Part shown: piece after piece, positions 42,102 to 51,505 of the stretch | Numbering within the stretch: position 1 is the first letter of the stretch | How the letters are laid out: each line of letters opens with the position of its first letter | Source: Aromatoleum bremense | GTDB taxonomy: Bacteria > Pseudomonadota > Gammaproteobacteria > Burkholderiales > Rhodocyclaceae | Assembly (NCBI RefSeq): GCF_017894365.1 | Contig: NZ_CP059467.1 | Location: 2,728,001 to 2,792,000, forward strand | Direction: 5' to 3' | Length of the DNA: 64,000 nucleotides | The notes under the pieces: generated by a model | What the model saw: the letters and a program-made list of their open reading frames with translations, nothing else | What the model was told of the DNA's origin: nothing | Databases searched by the model: none | Made by a program: the position numbers and the translations under genes

Positions 42102-45076
42102 GCCTGACTCAATACGAACGGTCGCAGTGGCGGAGGGAAGGTGCCGGGGCTCTGTAGCCAGTCGACAATGGCCCGGACGATGGGGAGCACAGGACAAGAA
42201 GACTGGCTGTTTTCGAGGCGGGCAGCACGATGGGCGAACAAGCCCGGCAGCGGCAGCTCGGGCTGGCTCGCAGACAACGTCAGCCAGGCATCCTGGTGGC
42301 CCGGCAGCAAAGGCTCTTCCGGTAAGCCTTCGGGAATGCCGAGTGCCGCGCAAACACTCGCGCGATTGGTGCGCCATGCGCTATCGACATGCTCGACGCA
42401 TTCCATCAGCCAGGGTGTGGGCAACTGCCGCACGAATTCGGGAAGCCATTGGCGAAGAAGCATCGGTGACATGCCAGTGATGTCGAGCAGCAATCGGGGC
42501 GGGCGGGTATCGAGCCGGTTGCGGGCGATACAGGCGGCAATCTCGGTGCATTCGTCGGGACTCAGGCTGGGGCCGGCGTCGAGGTTGGCAATGTCGTCGA
42601 GCAATCGCGATTCGCTGGCCAGCGGCGCATTCCGATAAAAGGATTCGATGGCGTCTGCATAGCAGCGTGCAGCAAGTCGCGGGGCGTGTTGTTGGCAGAC
42701 GAAGTCGTGTCCCCGGCGGGCGAGATCCGCACGCAATGCTGGGTCGTCGAATAGTCGCTCGAGCGCATGGGCAAGCGAGGCGATGTGCAATCGATCGGGC
42801 AGCTTGATGGCTACATCGTCGGGCAACTCGGCTGCGCTGCCATGCGCATTGAACACCAGTGGCAAACGATAAGCCAGACAGTCAAAAATGGCAGCCGAGG
42901 TCTCGCCCCGCGACTGGGCGCGTAACTGGACGCCGACGTCGGCCGCAGCAAGCCACAGCGAGTAGTCCGCAGGGCTGACGAACCCGGTGATGCGGATCGC
43001 GGAACCGCTGCCGCGACGTGCGGCTTCGACCTGCATGCCGTAGTCTTCGGACGGATGCTGGCCGACAAAGACGAGCTGCGCCTGTGGGTGGGATGACAAG
43101 GCCGAGCCCTGCCAGGCCTGGATCAGTTCAAGATTCAGCTTGGTCGGTGCCATGAAGCCAAAAGCGCAGACGACGAACGCCTCCGCGTCGAGTCCGAGCC
43201 GTGTGCGCGCATCGGCCCGGGAGGGCGTAGACAATGCGCGCCGGGCGAAGGGTACGTACGCAAAGCGCGCCGCATAGCGCGAACCATAGTCACTCCCGGC
43301 GAGTTCGATGCTGTAACGCGAATGCACGAGCACACCGAGCGCGAAATCGAGTATCGAACGATTGGCGGCATAGTCCATTTCCAGCGCCATGGCGTCGCGC
43401 TGCGCCAGATCGACGAGCGCGGCATAGCCGTGCGTGCGGAACAGGCTGTTGCGGAAGGCGTGGGTCTCATGACCGAACGTTTCGGCGTAACGCAGCATGC
43501 CGCTCAAAAAATAGTCGTGCAACATGACGACGCCTGGATGGCGCCGCAGTAGCGGCAGCATGTGCACATGGAATTGACTGTTGCCGATATGGTAAAGAAC
43601 GCGGTCGTAGTGGTCGGCGTGGCGCTGGAACCATTCAGTGCTGCGCACCGGGAAGTTCGCCTGGAGCCAGTCTTCGTCGAGTGGCGTGGCGTCGGTGACG
43701 AGTTCGATCTCGTAATGGCGGGCCAACTCCGGGAGCAGTTCTGCGCTGTAATCGGCAATTCCGCTGCGCTCGTTGGGCAGCGGCGAAAAATAGGCCAGGC
43801 GCTGCCGCGGGACCGACACGACCGACGGGGCGATGTCGGCCCGCGCGAGCGGCGGGGCGATGGCCTGGAAGGCTTCGAGCGCGCGGCTTGCCGTCGCCCG
43901 CCATGAAAACTGCCGTGCGCGCTCGAGTCCGTGGCGGCCGAGTTGTTGACGAAAGGCGTCGTCACGCAGCGCGTGTACGATGGCGGCGGTGATGGCTTGC
44001 TGGCTGGTGGGGTCGAACAGGGCGTCCGCCCGGCCGATGACCTCGGGAATGCTGCTGCGATCGGCACCGATGGCAGGCGTGCCGCAGGCCATCGCTTCGA
44101 GGACCGGCAGGCCGAAGCCTTCATGTAACGACGGAAACACGAACAGCTTGGCAAGGTTGTAGAGCCTGACGAGATCCGCTTCCGGCACGTAGCCGGTCAG
44201 AACGAGTTCGTCAGGCAACATCCCGCGATTCCGCGCTTCTTCGTGCAGACGCCTCTCGTCATCCGGATTGATGCTGCAGACGATGACGAGCTGGTGGCGT
44301 GTGCGCAGGTCGGCGGGGAGCATCGCGTAGGCGTGGATGAGCCCCTCGACGTTCTTGCGGTAGTCGATGCCGCCGGTGTAGAGCACGAAGTCGCGGGCGA
44401 TGCCAAAGCGCCGACACAGCATACGTTGTTCGTCGGGGGCAATATCGACGGGCACGAAGTGCTCGTCGATCGCTGATGACATGTTGACGACCTGGCTCGC
44501 GTCGATGCCGAGCGCCGCAATGGCCTCCTGACGCGAACTTTCGGAAATCGCGAGCAGCAGGTCAGCGTTCCTGAGCGCCTGCAGGCGGCGGTAGTACCAG
44601 TGCCGCGTGGCAGGATTGGCCAGATACACTGTCTGATGAAGATAAGGGATCAGGTCATACAGGGTCACGGCCACGCGCTGCATTGCGCCGGGGGGCGGCT
44701 CGATCGAAACCACCGCATCGTCGCCCAGCCCTTCGAAGAGGCTGCTGACGTGCACGATGTCGGGGTTGATCTGGCGAATGGCATGAGCGCGAATGCGTTC
44801 GGCAATGCGTAGTCGTGTGAAATTGGACGGGTCGAGGTAATGGCATCCAGCCGGCAAGGAGATGGTGTGGATGTTTGCGGCGCCGACCAGCGGGGAAAAA
44901 ACGTCGCGGAGACCTGTCACGGTATCGGGGAAGCGATCCGATAGCAGCACGCTAACGCGATGTGTGCCTGCCGCTACCCCGGCCATCGCGCGGGCCAGCG
45001 CCAGCGAATAGCGGCCGATGCCGCGATTGCGGCTGCCGAGGGTCTGACAGGCCTGCAGATCGATCAGGATATGCAT
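42098..45076 (-). CDS. Double GT4 glycosyltransferase (WbdA/WbpY-type)
   Basis: 992 residues from ATG 45076 (GGAG upstream). The first GT4 (1-390) begins MHILIDLQACQTLGSRNRGI and has VLYTGGIDYRKNVEGLI and SLHEGFGLPVLEAMACGTP. The second (~400-800) has LAYFSPLPNERSGIADYSAE, VCAFGFMAPTKLNLELIQAW and a degenerate active-site region QSRGETSAAIFDCLAYRLP. About 170 C-terminal residues remain unassigned. Two-domain enzymes of this kind polymerise mannose or D-rhamnose O-chains in ABC-type pathways. With gmd/rmd in the same window, D-rhamnose from GDP-D-rhamnose is a plausible donor, not proven. Confidence 0.88.
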   Translation of the reverse strand: MHILIDLQACQTLGSRNRGIGRYSLALARAMAGVAAGTHRVSVLLSDRFPDTVTGLRDVFSPLVGAANIHTISLPAGCHYLDPSNFTRLRIAERIRAHAIRQINPDIVHVSSLFEGLGDDAVVSIEPPPGAMQRVAVTLYDLIPYLHQTVYLANPATRHWYYRRLQALRNADLLLAISESSRQEAIAALGIDASQVVNMSSAIDEHFVPVDIAPDEQRMLCRRFGIARDFVLYTGGIDYRKNVEGLIHAYAMLPADLRTRHQLVIVCSINPDDERRLHEEARNRGMLPDELVLTGYVPEADLVRLYNLAKLFVFPSLHEGFGLPVLEAMACGTPAIGADRSSIPEVIGRADALFDPTSQQAITAAIVHALRDDAFRQQLGRHGLERARQFSWRATASRALEAFQAIAPPLARADIAPSVVSVPRQRLAYFSPLPNERSGIADYSAELLPELARHYEIELVTDATPLDEDWLQANFPVRSTEWFQRHADHYDRVLYHIGNSQFHVHMLPLLRRHPGVVMLHDYFLSGMLRYAETFGHETHAFRNSLFRTHGYAALVDLAQRDAMALEMDYAANRSILDFALGVLVHSRYSIELAGSDYGSRYAARFAYVPFARRALSTPSRADARTRLGLDAEAFVVCAFGFMAPTKLNLELIQAWQGSALSSHPQAQLVFVGQHPSEDYGMQVEAARRGSGSAIRITGFVSPADYSLWLAAADVGVQLRAQSRGETSAAIFDCLAYRLPLVFNAHGSAAELPDDVAIKLPDRLHIASLAHALERLFDDPALRADLARRGHDFVCQQHAPRLAARCYADAIESFYRNAPLASESRLLDDIANLDAGPSLSPDECTEIAACIARNRLDTRPPRLLLDITGMSPMLLRQWLPEFVRQLPTPWLMECVEHVDSAWRTNRASVCAALGIPEGLPEEPLLPGHQDAWLTLSASQPELPLPGLFAHRAARLENSQSSCPVLPIVRAIVDWLQSPGTFPPPLRPFVLSQA

Positions 45077-45077
45077 G

Positions 45078-45371
45078 TCAGCTCCGGCGGCGTGCGTGCA
45101 GGGCGTGCTGCAGCCGATGTCTGACGTGATCCAGGTCGGAAGTCGTGGCGCCAAGTGGACGGGGCGGGTCTTCCGGGAATCCCGCGGTCACGATGGGAGC
45201 GGGAGCGGGGGCGGGGCTCAGTTGCCGGATGAGCCACCGATTGACCCCCGGCAGGAGCGTCAGCACGCGCTGCGCGAGGCGATGTAGTCGCGGATGGGCC
45301 TGTGTGACGCGCATAAGTGCAAACAGCGCGGAGCGCGTTGCCGAACGAAACCGCATGCTGGTGCTGTTCAT
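45078..45371 (-). CDS. Small protein of unknown function between wzt and the double GT4
   Basis: 97 residues from ATG 45371, 8 bases after the Wzt stop and one base before the GT4 start, so probably part of the operon. Basic N-terminal half (RLHRLAQRVLTLLPGVNRWLIRQL) could be an amphipathic membrane-associated helix; the rest is Pro-rich. I recognise no domain. Reality is supported by spacing and by the lack of a better frame in this gap. Confidence 0.55.
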   Translation of the reverse strand: MNSTSMRFRSATRSALFALMRVTQAHPRLHRLAQRVLTLLPGVNRWLIRQLSPAPAPAPIVTAGFPEDPPRPLGATTSDLDHVRHRLQHALHARRRS

Positions 45372-45379
45372 GTGCAGGA

Positions 45380-46657
45380 TCAAGATGGGACCCGTACCGG
45401 TGCGTCGACACCGGCGGTCTGCCGCGCAGCGGGCGCGTGACGGTCGATGGCGATGGCCGGGTTCATCCAGTTGCAGCCGGCGAACGGAATGCGGGATCCG
45501 TTGATGACCTCGAACACGAGGGCGAGATCGCGCCATTCGTAGTTGTTCTGATGGTGGTTCTCGCTGCTCGTCAGCGCCGTCGAAACGGAATATGAGCCCG
45601 GCCCGAGCCGTGCGTCGAAGCTGAACCGGAAGTCCATCATTTCGCCGGCTTCGACGTCATGCTGGACCAGGTCCTGAAGATGCGTGTTGGTGCCATAGAT
45701 GGCCTGCCCAAGGCGGTCGCGCAGCATGTAGCCGAGCACGAGCCGTTCGATGGGGGCGATGGCGCGAGCCTGTATGTGCAGGCAGACCTGCTGGCCCACT
45801 TCGACGATGTCGACGGGCGTGCCATCGACATCGAGCAACTCGATCTTGGTGACGGTGGCTTCGCCGGTGCCGGAGAGTGTTTGCGACCGGCCGCCGTCGT
45901 TGTGCACGACGCGAACGGTGTCGATGCCTTGCTCGCCAATGATGGCATTGTAGAAATCCATGGCCTCGGCCGGCTCGGCGTCCTTCACGATGCGGCCTTC
46001 ATGCAGCACGAGGGCGCGGTCGCACAGGCTCATGATCGCGGCGCGATCATGCGAGACGATCAGCAAGGCAGTACCCTTCTCGCGGAATTCACGGATGCGG
46101 TTGAAGCTCTTGTGCTGGAAGTAGGCGTCGCCCACGGACAGCGCTTCGTCGACGATCAGAATGTCCGGGCGAAACGCGGTGATCGCGGCAAAGCCGACGC
46201 GCATTTGCATCCCGCTGGAATAGACTCTTGCCGGCTGGTCAAAGTAATTACCGATCTCGGCAAAGGCTTCGATCTGTTCGATCACCGAACCGATCTCGTC
46301 GGGTAAATAACCCATGAGCGACAGACTGTGCCAAGCGTTCTGGCGACCGGTCAAGGCGGGATTGAAACCCATGCCGAGTTCGAGGATGGAGCCGACCGTG
46401 CCGACAATACGGATGTGACCTTCATTGGGCACGAGTGTGCCGGTGATGAGCTTGAGAAGTGTGCTTTTGCCCGCGCCGTTCTGCCCGACGACGCCGACCG
46501 CCGAGCCTGCCGGAACGTCAAAACTGATGTTTCTGAGCACCCAATGCTCGTCGCGGGCCTTGATCCGTTTGTCGAACCAGGAGCGGACCCGCTGCGATTC
46601 TGACTTATAGGTCCGAAAGGCTTTGCCGAGATCGATCACACTGAGCACGGCGTTCAT
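45380..46657 (-). CDS. wzt: O-polysaccharide ABC transporter ATPase Wzt (system B)
   Basis: 425 residues. The ATPase domain has Walker A GQNGAGKST, signature YSSGM, Walker B LIVDEALSVGDAYFQHK and LIVSHD. The C-terminal ~165 residues form a Wzt-C-type sandwich (VDIVEVGQQVCLHIQARA; GPGSYSVSTALTSSENHHQN) for recognising the O-chain end. It differs from the system A Wzt, especially in this C-terminal domain, so a different polysaccharide end is likely. Its ATG overlaps the wzm stop. Confidence 0.93.
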   Translation of the reverse strand: MNAVLSVIDLGKAFRTYKSESQRVRSWFDKRIKARDEHWVLRNISFDVPAGSAVGVVGQNGAGKSTLLKLITGTLVPNEGHIRIVGTVGSILELGMGFNPALTGRQNAWHSLSLMGYLPDEIGSVIEQIEAFAEIGNYFDQPARVYSSGMQMRVGFAAITAFRPDILIVDEALSVGDAYFQHKSFNRIREFREKGTALLIVSHDRAAIMSLCDRALVLHEGRIVKDAEPAEAMDFYNAIIGEQGIDTVRVVHNDGGRSQTLSGTGEATVTKIELLDVDGTPVDIVEVGQQVCLHIQARAIAPIERLVLGYMLRDRLGQAIYGTNTHLQDLVQHDVEAGEMMDFRFSFDARLGPGSYSVSTALTSSENHHQNNYEWRDLALVFEVINGSRIPFAGCNWMNPAIAIDRHAPAARQTAGVDAPVRVPS

Positions 46658-47448
46658 AACATGTCCACGATTTCGGGCTTGGCACGGCGATAAAGCGACA
46701 TTGATAGCATCAGTAGCCCAATGCCCAGCACCAGCACGGCAGACACGCCAGTGAATGAAGGCATTTGATGGAATACGAGGATGCTCTGGTAGGCGCTGCT
46801 GAGGTGATACATGGGGTTGAGCACAAACAGCCAGCGATAAGCTTCGGGAATGGTCTGCTCAGGATAGACGATCGGCGTCAGCCAGAAGCCGAACTGCAGA
46901 ATGACCGGCACGATCTGGCCGACGTCGCGCATGAAAACGTTGAGCGTGCCAAGAATCAACCCGAGACCAAGGCCGAACACGACGGTGGTCATGACGAGAA
47001 GCGGCAGAAACAGAAACTCTGTACCCGGAAAATGACCCACCAGGCCGAAAATGAACGTGATGGCAACCAGCAGGAGAAGGTTGTTGGTGAGAGCCGATCC
47101 ACTGACGATTAGCGGCAGGCAGATCGCAGGGAAGGCAATTTTCTTGAGCAGATGGGCGTTGCTGACAAAGACGTTGAGGCAACGGTTGACCGTCTCGGAA
47201 AAGAGCGTCCACGCCAGAATGCCTGCAGTCAGATAAATCGCATACGAAAAGCGGTTGTCGATGCCGGCTAGCCTGGTCGACATCAGGGATGACAGCACCA
47301 GGGCATACATCAACACCTCGATCAACGGGTGTAGCAACATCCAGAGCCCGCCCAGCCGACTGCCCGCGAACCGGATGCGCAGTTCGTTGAGAATCGACGA
47401 GAGAATGAAGCCGCGGTAGGTCCATGCTGAGCTGATGTTTTGGATCAT
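46654..47448 (-). CDS. wzm: O-polysaccharide ABC transporter permease Wzm (system B)
   Basis: 264 residues, six predicted membrane helices. Typical Wzm features are NELRIRFAGSRLGGLWMLLH near the start, a central FPAICLPLIVSGSALTNNLL and PIVYPEQTIPEAYRWLFVLN before the last helix. First gene of the minus-strand operon, divergent from the subtilase gene. Sequence differs clearly from the system A permease. Confidence 0.93.
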   Translation of the reverse strand: MIQNISSAWTYRGFILSSILNELRIRFAGSRLGGLWMLLHPLIEVLMYALVLSSLMSTRLAGIDNRFSYAIYLTAGILAWTLFSETVNRCLNVFVSNAHLLKKIAFPAICLPLIVSGSALTNNLLLLVAITFIFGLVGHFPGTEFLFLPLLVMTTVVFGLGLGLILGTLNVFMRDVGQIVPVILQFGFWLTPIVYPEQTIPEAYRWLFVLNPMYHLSSAYQSILVFHQMPSFTGVSAVLVLGIGLLMLSMSLYRRAKPEIVDML

Positions 47449-47881
47449 CTGTACGGTTCGTTCTATGGGCCAAGTAGGCCAAGTACTCGCGTAGCTGCAA
47501 TCTGTGCGGCCACGCTGCGGCAGTCAGCGTGCCTGCCCGACACTGTGTTACAGACATCGAGCGTTTTAGCCACACAGCGTTGTCGGCTGTATGCGTGGCG
47601 ATCTCCAGCCCGCGTGCGATGGTGTGAGTCTGCGATTGGCCGTCTACTTACAGGGGCCGAACTATACCACCGCGCAGCGCGGTATCGTCATGCGGATCCA
47701 TGCGCAATCTCGCGCCCCGTGCAACCTCGGGGAGGGGGATTGGCTGGGGGTGGGAACCGGCGCACCGCTGGACATGGGCCTCGATGGCCGGAAGCCTCAA
47801 TCCTTCGTAAACTATCCCCTATACCCAAGGCTCGAATCGCAAGTAGAATCGGATAAATTTGATTTGCATAGGAAAGGCGGC
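47449..47881. other. 433-base divergent intergenic region
   Basis: Lies between wzm (minus) and the subtilase (plus). It contains two adjacent copies of GGCCAAGTA (47468-47485). The subtilase frame is open back to 47591, but that extension lacks protein-like features. AT-rich sequence just before 47882 may hold the subtilase promoter; no clear boxes. Confidence 0.4.
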
Positions 47882-50800
47882 GTGAATTGCATGCTTCAAC
47901 GCTTCCGGGGGCGTACTCTCCTGGTTGGTTTCGCTACCTCCGCGTCGTGCCGGGGGGCGTTGTGGTTCGGGGTAATGCTCATTCTGTCCTGCCTTTGGGT
48001 GCCGCCAGCCAAGGGAGCCTTGCTGGGCAAGACACACTATTCGGTCGGGCTTTTCGACGCAGCCGAGGACATTGTGCGGCTCAACCGTGAAGACCAGGCC
48101 GCACTATCGGGCAACGCAGAGATTTCCATCATCGTCGAATACGAGGACGATGAGGTGCTACCAGCGGTTCCCGGCGCGTCAGGGGGCTTGAAGCTGCCGT
48201 TCGAGGCTGCTGAAGTACTGGAAAGACGGGCGCGCACCTACCGTTCGCGCAAGGATCAGGTACTGCAGGCGCTCGACAAGCGTCTGGTTATCGAAGTGCG
48301 TGACTATAAACACCTGCCGATGAGTGTACTCCGCCTGCATACGCCGGAGGCGCTCGCCGCATTGCTGCGCCAGCCAGGGGTCAGGCGAGTGCATTCGGAC
48401 GTCAGGCTCAAGCGCACGCTGTCGGCGAGTCTGCCGCTCATCGGCCAGCCGTCGGCGGTCGCCACGGGCAGAACCGGCAGCGGTACAGCCATTGCGATCC
48501 TCGATACCGGCGTCGATTACACCCACCCGGCTTTCGGGAGCTGTGCGGCGCCGGGGGCGGGATGCCGTGTTGCCTTTGCACGGGATTTCGCGCCCGATGA
48601 TTTTGTGCGCGATGATGCGATCAGGCACGGCACCAACGTCGCTGCGATCGCGGCAGCCGTGGCACCTGGCGCGCGAATCGTTTCGCTGGATGTGTTCGAT
48701 GGCGAGTACGCTTGGTCGAGCCACATCATTGCGGCAATCGACTGGGTCATCGCCAACCGTGCGGTGCATAACATTGTCGCCATGAACCTCAGCCTGGGGG
48801 CGGGGAGATTTCCTGTATCCTGCGGTGCGGATGTCTTTGCCGCGCCGATCAACCGCGCCCGCGCGGCGGGGGTGCTGGCTTCTGTGGCTTCGGGTAACGA
48901 CGCCTACAAGGCTGCGCTTTCCACGCCGGCGTGCGTGCCTTCTGCCGTTTCGGTCGGTGCGGTTTATGATGATGCGCTTGGTACGATGCGTTGGGGCAAC
49001 TGCACCGACACGCAGTCCCGGGCAGACGAGACTACGTGCTTTTCCAACAGTGCCGATTTTCTTGTGCTGCTTGCTCCCGGGGCAATCATCAACGCTGGCG
49101 GCATTGCAATGGGCGGGACATCCCAAGCCGCTCCGCACGTGGCCGGAGCGGTTGCGGTGCTGCGTGCCCAGTACCCCGATGAATCACCGGACGCGATCGT
49201 TGCCCGCCTGACGAGCAGCACGGTGCGCATCACCGACACCAATGGCATCTCCACACCCCGTCTCGATCTGTTGACGGCGCTTGATCCGCCTATAGATGCA
49301 CAGCCAGTGACCATCGGAAGATCCGGCACGGGCTCGGGGCGCGTAACCAGTACTCCGACCGGGATCGATTGCGGTAGCGTCTGCACCGGCTATTTCCAGT
49401 TGCATGGTCTCGTTACCCTCGAAGCATACCCCGAGTCGGGATCTGTCTTCGCCGGGTGGGAGGGGGACTGCTCTGGCACTTTGCCTTATTGCGCCATTGC
49501 CTTGAATGCGCCGAAGTCGGTTACGGCGCTGTTTTCCAGTATGGGTGACGGAGCCTCCCTGTCGGATGCGCTCGACATGCCCGATGCCGTATGGGATACG
49601 TCGGGTGAGGCTCCCTGGCACGCCGAGGTACGTTCCGGCCGGCTTGCCGCACGGAGCGGGCAAATCGGTCATGGGCAATTGTCGCTGCTGCAGACCTCGC
49701 TTGCCGGACCCGGCATCCTCTCCTTTCAGTGGCGCGTCTCGTCCGAGAGGGGCTATGACTACCTTGATCTATACATCGACGATGGCTTTGCCAACGGGAT
49801 CAGCGGTGAAACCGACTGGCGAACCGTTTCCATTCCGCTCGGCACCGGTAGATATACTCTGAGTTGGGTCTTCAACAAGGATAATTCGGTATCCGCCGGG
49901 GAAGATGCCGCTTGGGTAAACGAGGTGAACTTCGTTCCCACCATGACAGGAAGCGCCAACCTGGTCCCCGTTCAGGTTGGCAGCTCCGATGTCGGGCAGC
50001 CCGGCGGAGCGATCGCCGTCTCGGCAACGATTTCCAATCAGGGGGAGGGAACCGCCCTCCCCTTCCTGGTCCGCTATTACCTTTCGCCCGACAGGGTGAT
50101 CGATGCCGGCGATCTGGATACGCTTCAAGGGTGCACCATCGTCGGCCTGGCACAAGGTGGAAACGTTGACTGCAGCGGAAGTGTGGTGATCCCACCGGAC
50201 ACTCCGCCCGGCACCTACTACGTGGGCATTCTTGTCGATCCGGACAACCAGGTTGCGGAAACCAGCGACGAGGACAACGGATTGGCCGCTTCCAGCGAGG
50301 TAACCATCTCCCTCGAGTTGAGTACGGTCACGGTCGTTCCAATCGGTGCCGGACTTGGCCGTGTCACGACACTGCCGGCCGGCATCGACTGCGGTACGAA
50401 CTGCAGCGCACTATTTCCGGGAGGCTCGGCGATCGCGTTGCGTGCCGTTCCGGTATCCGGGTCAGCCTTCGCCGGCTGGAGCGGTTCCTGCAGCGGCATG
50501 CATCCTGAGTGCAGCATTGTTGTAGATGGTGATGCCAGCATCGGTGCCAACTTCGTGCTGTCGGGTGTCGATGGTCGTGCGCTCACCCACAGGCAGGTGA
50601 TCGCTGCAATGTATGCAGCCTTCTTCGATCGCGCGCCCGACGCAGCGGGGCTGGCGTTCTGGTTGGACAACATGGGCGCAGGCCAACAGGGAAGTGACAT
50701 TGCCGCCGGTTTCGCTCGGCACCCTGCATTTGCGACGCTTTATGGAGGTCTGAGCAACTCGACCTTCGTGGAGCGGATATATGTCAACATGCTTGGGAAT

Positions 50801-51217
50801 GGCGGTGATCCCGATGGCATTGCCTACTGGACCAGCCTGCTCGATCACGGGCTGTCGCGATCGTCCATGGTCGCAGGACTGGTCGAGGGGGCAATGCTCA
50901 TCGATCTGGATGCCATGTACGCGAACGGGGAACTGTCGCAGTTCGAATATGAGCGCGCTCTCGTTCGTCAACGACAGATCACCAACAGAGCGGTTGTCGG
51001 ACAGTACTTTGTCGAGCAGTTTGGCGCGGTCTCCGACCTTGCCGCACAGACCGATCCGCTTGATCTGGCCAGCCTCGAGCGTGACCTCGCCTACCTGGCC
51101 TCGAGAGCTGTGCTGGCTCTTGTCGACGACACCGACCTGTCGGTGGTCCGGGCGAAGACCGCTATCGATTCCGCATTGACCGCACCCGACCCGAGGACCG
51201 CACTCATAGATGCATGA
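47882..51217 (+). CDS. Secreted subtilisin-like protease with CARDB-like and DUF4214 domains
   Basis: About 1111 residues from GTG 47882 (AGGAAAGG upstream; ATG 47891 possible). The signal peptide ends near PPAKG. The S8 domain (~190-470) has Asp208 in ILDTGVDYTHP, His249 in RHGTNVAAIAA and Ser414 in GGTSQAAPHVAGA. Then come a beta module SGRVTSTPTGIDCGSVCTGYF, a jelly-roll-like region, a CARDB-like domain (QPGGAIAVSATISNQGEGTA), a second Cys-rich FAGWSGSCSG module, and C-terminal DUF4214 (AAMYAAFFDRAPDAAGLAFW). It would cleave proteins outside the cell. The DUF4214 matches the RTX protein's N-terminus. Confidence 0.92.
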   Translation: MNCMLQRFRGRTLLVGFATSASCRGALWFGVMLILSCLWVPPAKGALLGKTHYSVGLFDAAEDIVRLNREDQAALSGNAEISIIVEYEDDEVLPAVPGASGGLKLPFEAAEVLERRARTYRSRKDQVLQALDKRLVIEVRDYKHLPMSVLRLHTPEALAALLRQPGVRRVHSDVRLKRTLSASLPLIGQPSAVATGRTGSGTAIAILDTGVDYTHPAFGSCAAPGAGCRVAFARDFAPDDFVRDDAIRHGTNVAAIAAAVAPGARIVSLDVFDGEYAWSSHIIAAIDWVIANRAVHNIVAMNLSLGAGRFPVSCGADVFAAPINRARAAGVLASVASGNDAYKAALSTPACVPSAVSVGAVYDDALGTMRWGNCTDTQSRADETTCFSNSADFLVLLAPGAIINAGGIAMGGTSQAAPHVAGAVAVLRAQYPDESPDAIVARLTSSTVRITDTNGISTPRLDLLTALDPPIDAQPVTIGRSGTGSGRVTSTPTGIDCGSVCTGYFQLHGLVTLEAYPESGSVFAGWEGDCSGTLPYCAIALNAPKSVTALFSSMGDGASLSDALDMPDAVWDTSGEAPWHAEVRSGRLAARSGQIGHGQLSLLQTSLAGPGILSFQWRVSSERGYDYLDLYIDDGFANGISGETDWRTVSIPLGTGRYTLSWVFNKDNSVSAGEDAAWVNEVNFVPTMTGSANLVPVQVGSSDVGQPGGAIAVSATISNQGEGTALPFLVRYYLSPDRVIDAGDLDTLQGCTIVGLAQGGNVDCSGSVVIPPDTPPGTYYVGILVDPDNQVAETSDEDNGLAASSEVTISLELSTVTVVPIGAGLGRVTTLPAGIDCGTNCSALFPGGSAIALRAVPVSGSAFAGWSGSCSGMHPECSIVVDGDASIGANFVLSGVDGRALTHRQVIAAMYAAFFDRAPDAAGLAFWLDNMGAGQQGSDIAAGFARHPAFATLYGGLSNSTFVERIYVNMLGNGGDPDGIAYWTSLLDHGLSRSSMVAGLVEGAMLIDLDAMYANGELSQFEYERALVRQRQITNRAVVGQYFVEQFGAVSDLAAQTDPLDLASLERDLAYLASRAVLALVDDTDLSVVRAKTAIDSALTAPDPRTALIDA

Positions 51218-51334
51218 CAGGCATCTGCGGCACGCACCAAAAAAAGTGATAGTGATAAACAGGCTGAAGTGTCGGCACGGTGTCGTGCCGATCTTCCGTG
51301 CGATTCCAGAAATTTCAGGCTGTTGAAGAAGCCG

Positions 51335-51480
51335 CTCTGTTGCGCATCAATCCAGGCGTACTTCACAGGGCATCTTTCGCGCAGTACGCCATCGCTTTTT
51401 TTATATATTTCGCATTCCATCCGGAGCTGGGCAGTCTCGGTCCGCAAGCGCGACAGTTCCACCTGCTCCGGCATGGCCAT
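51335..51480 (-). mobile_element. Relic of an IS3-family transposase (OrfA end / OrfB start)
   Basis: The minus strand encodes MPEQVELSRLRTETAQLRME, then CEIYKKAMAYCAKDAL and stop across an A7G run, the usual end of IS3-type OrfA with its -1 frameshift site. In the shifted frame VKYAWIDAQ, the start of OrfB, follows and then breaks off. Both ends of the element are missing. It fills the 288-base gap between the protease and tolC. Confidence 0.8.
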
Positions 51481-51505
51481 ATCAGAGTAGCGGGCGGGGC
51501 AGGCC

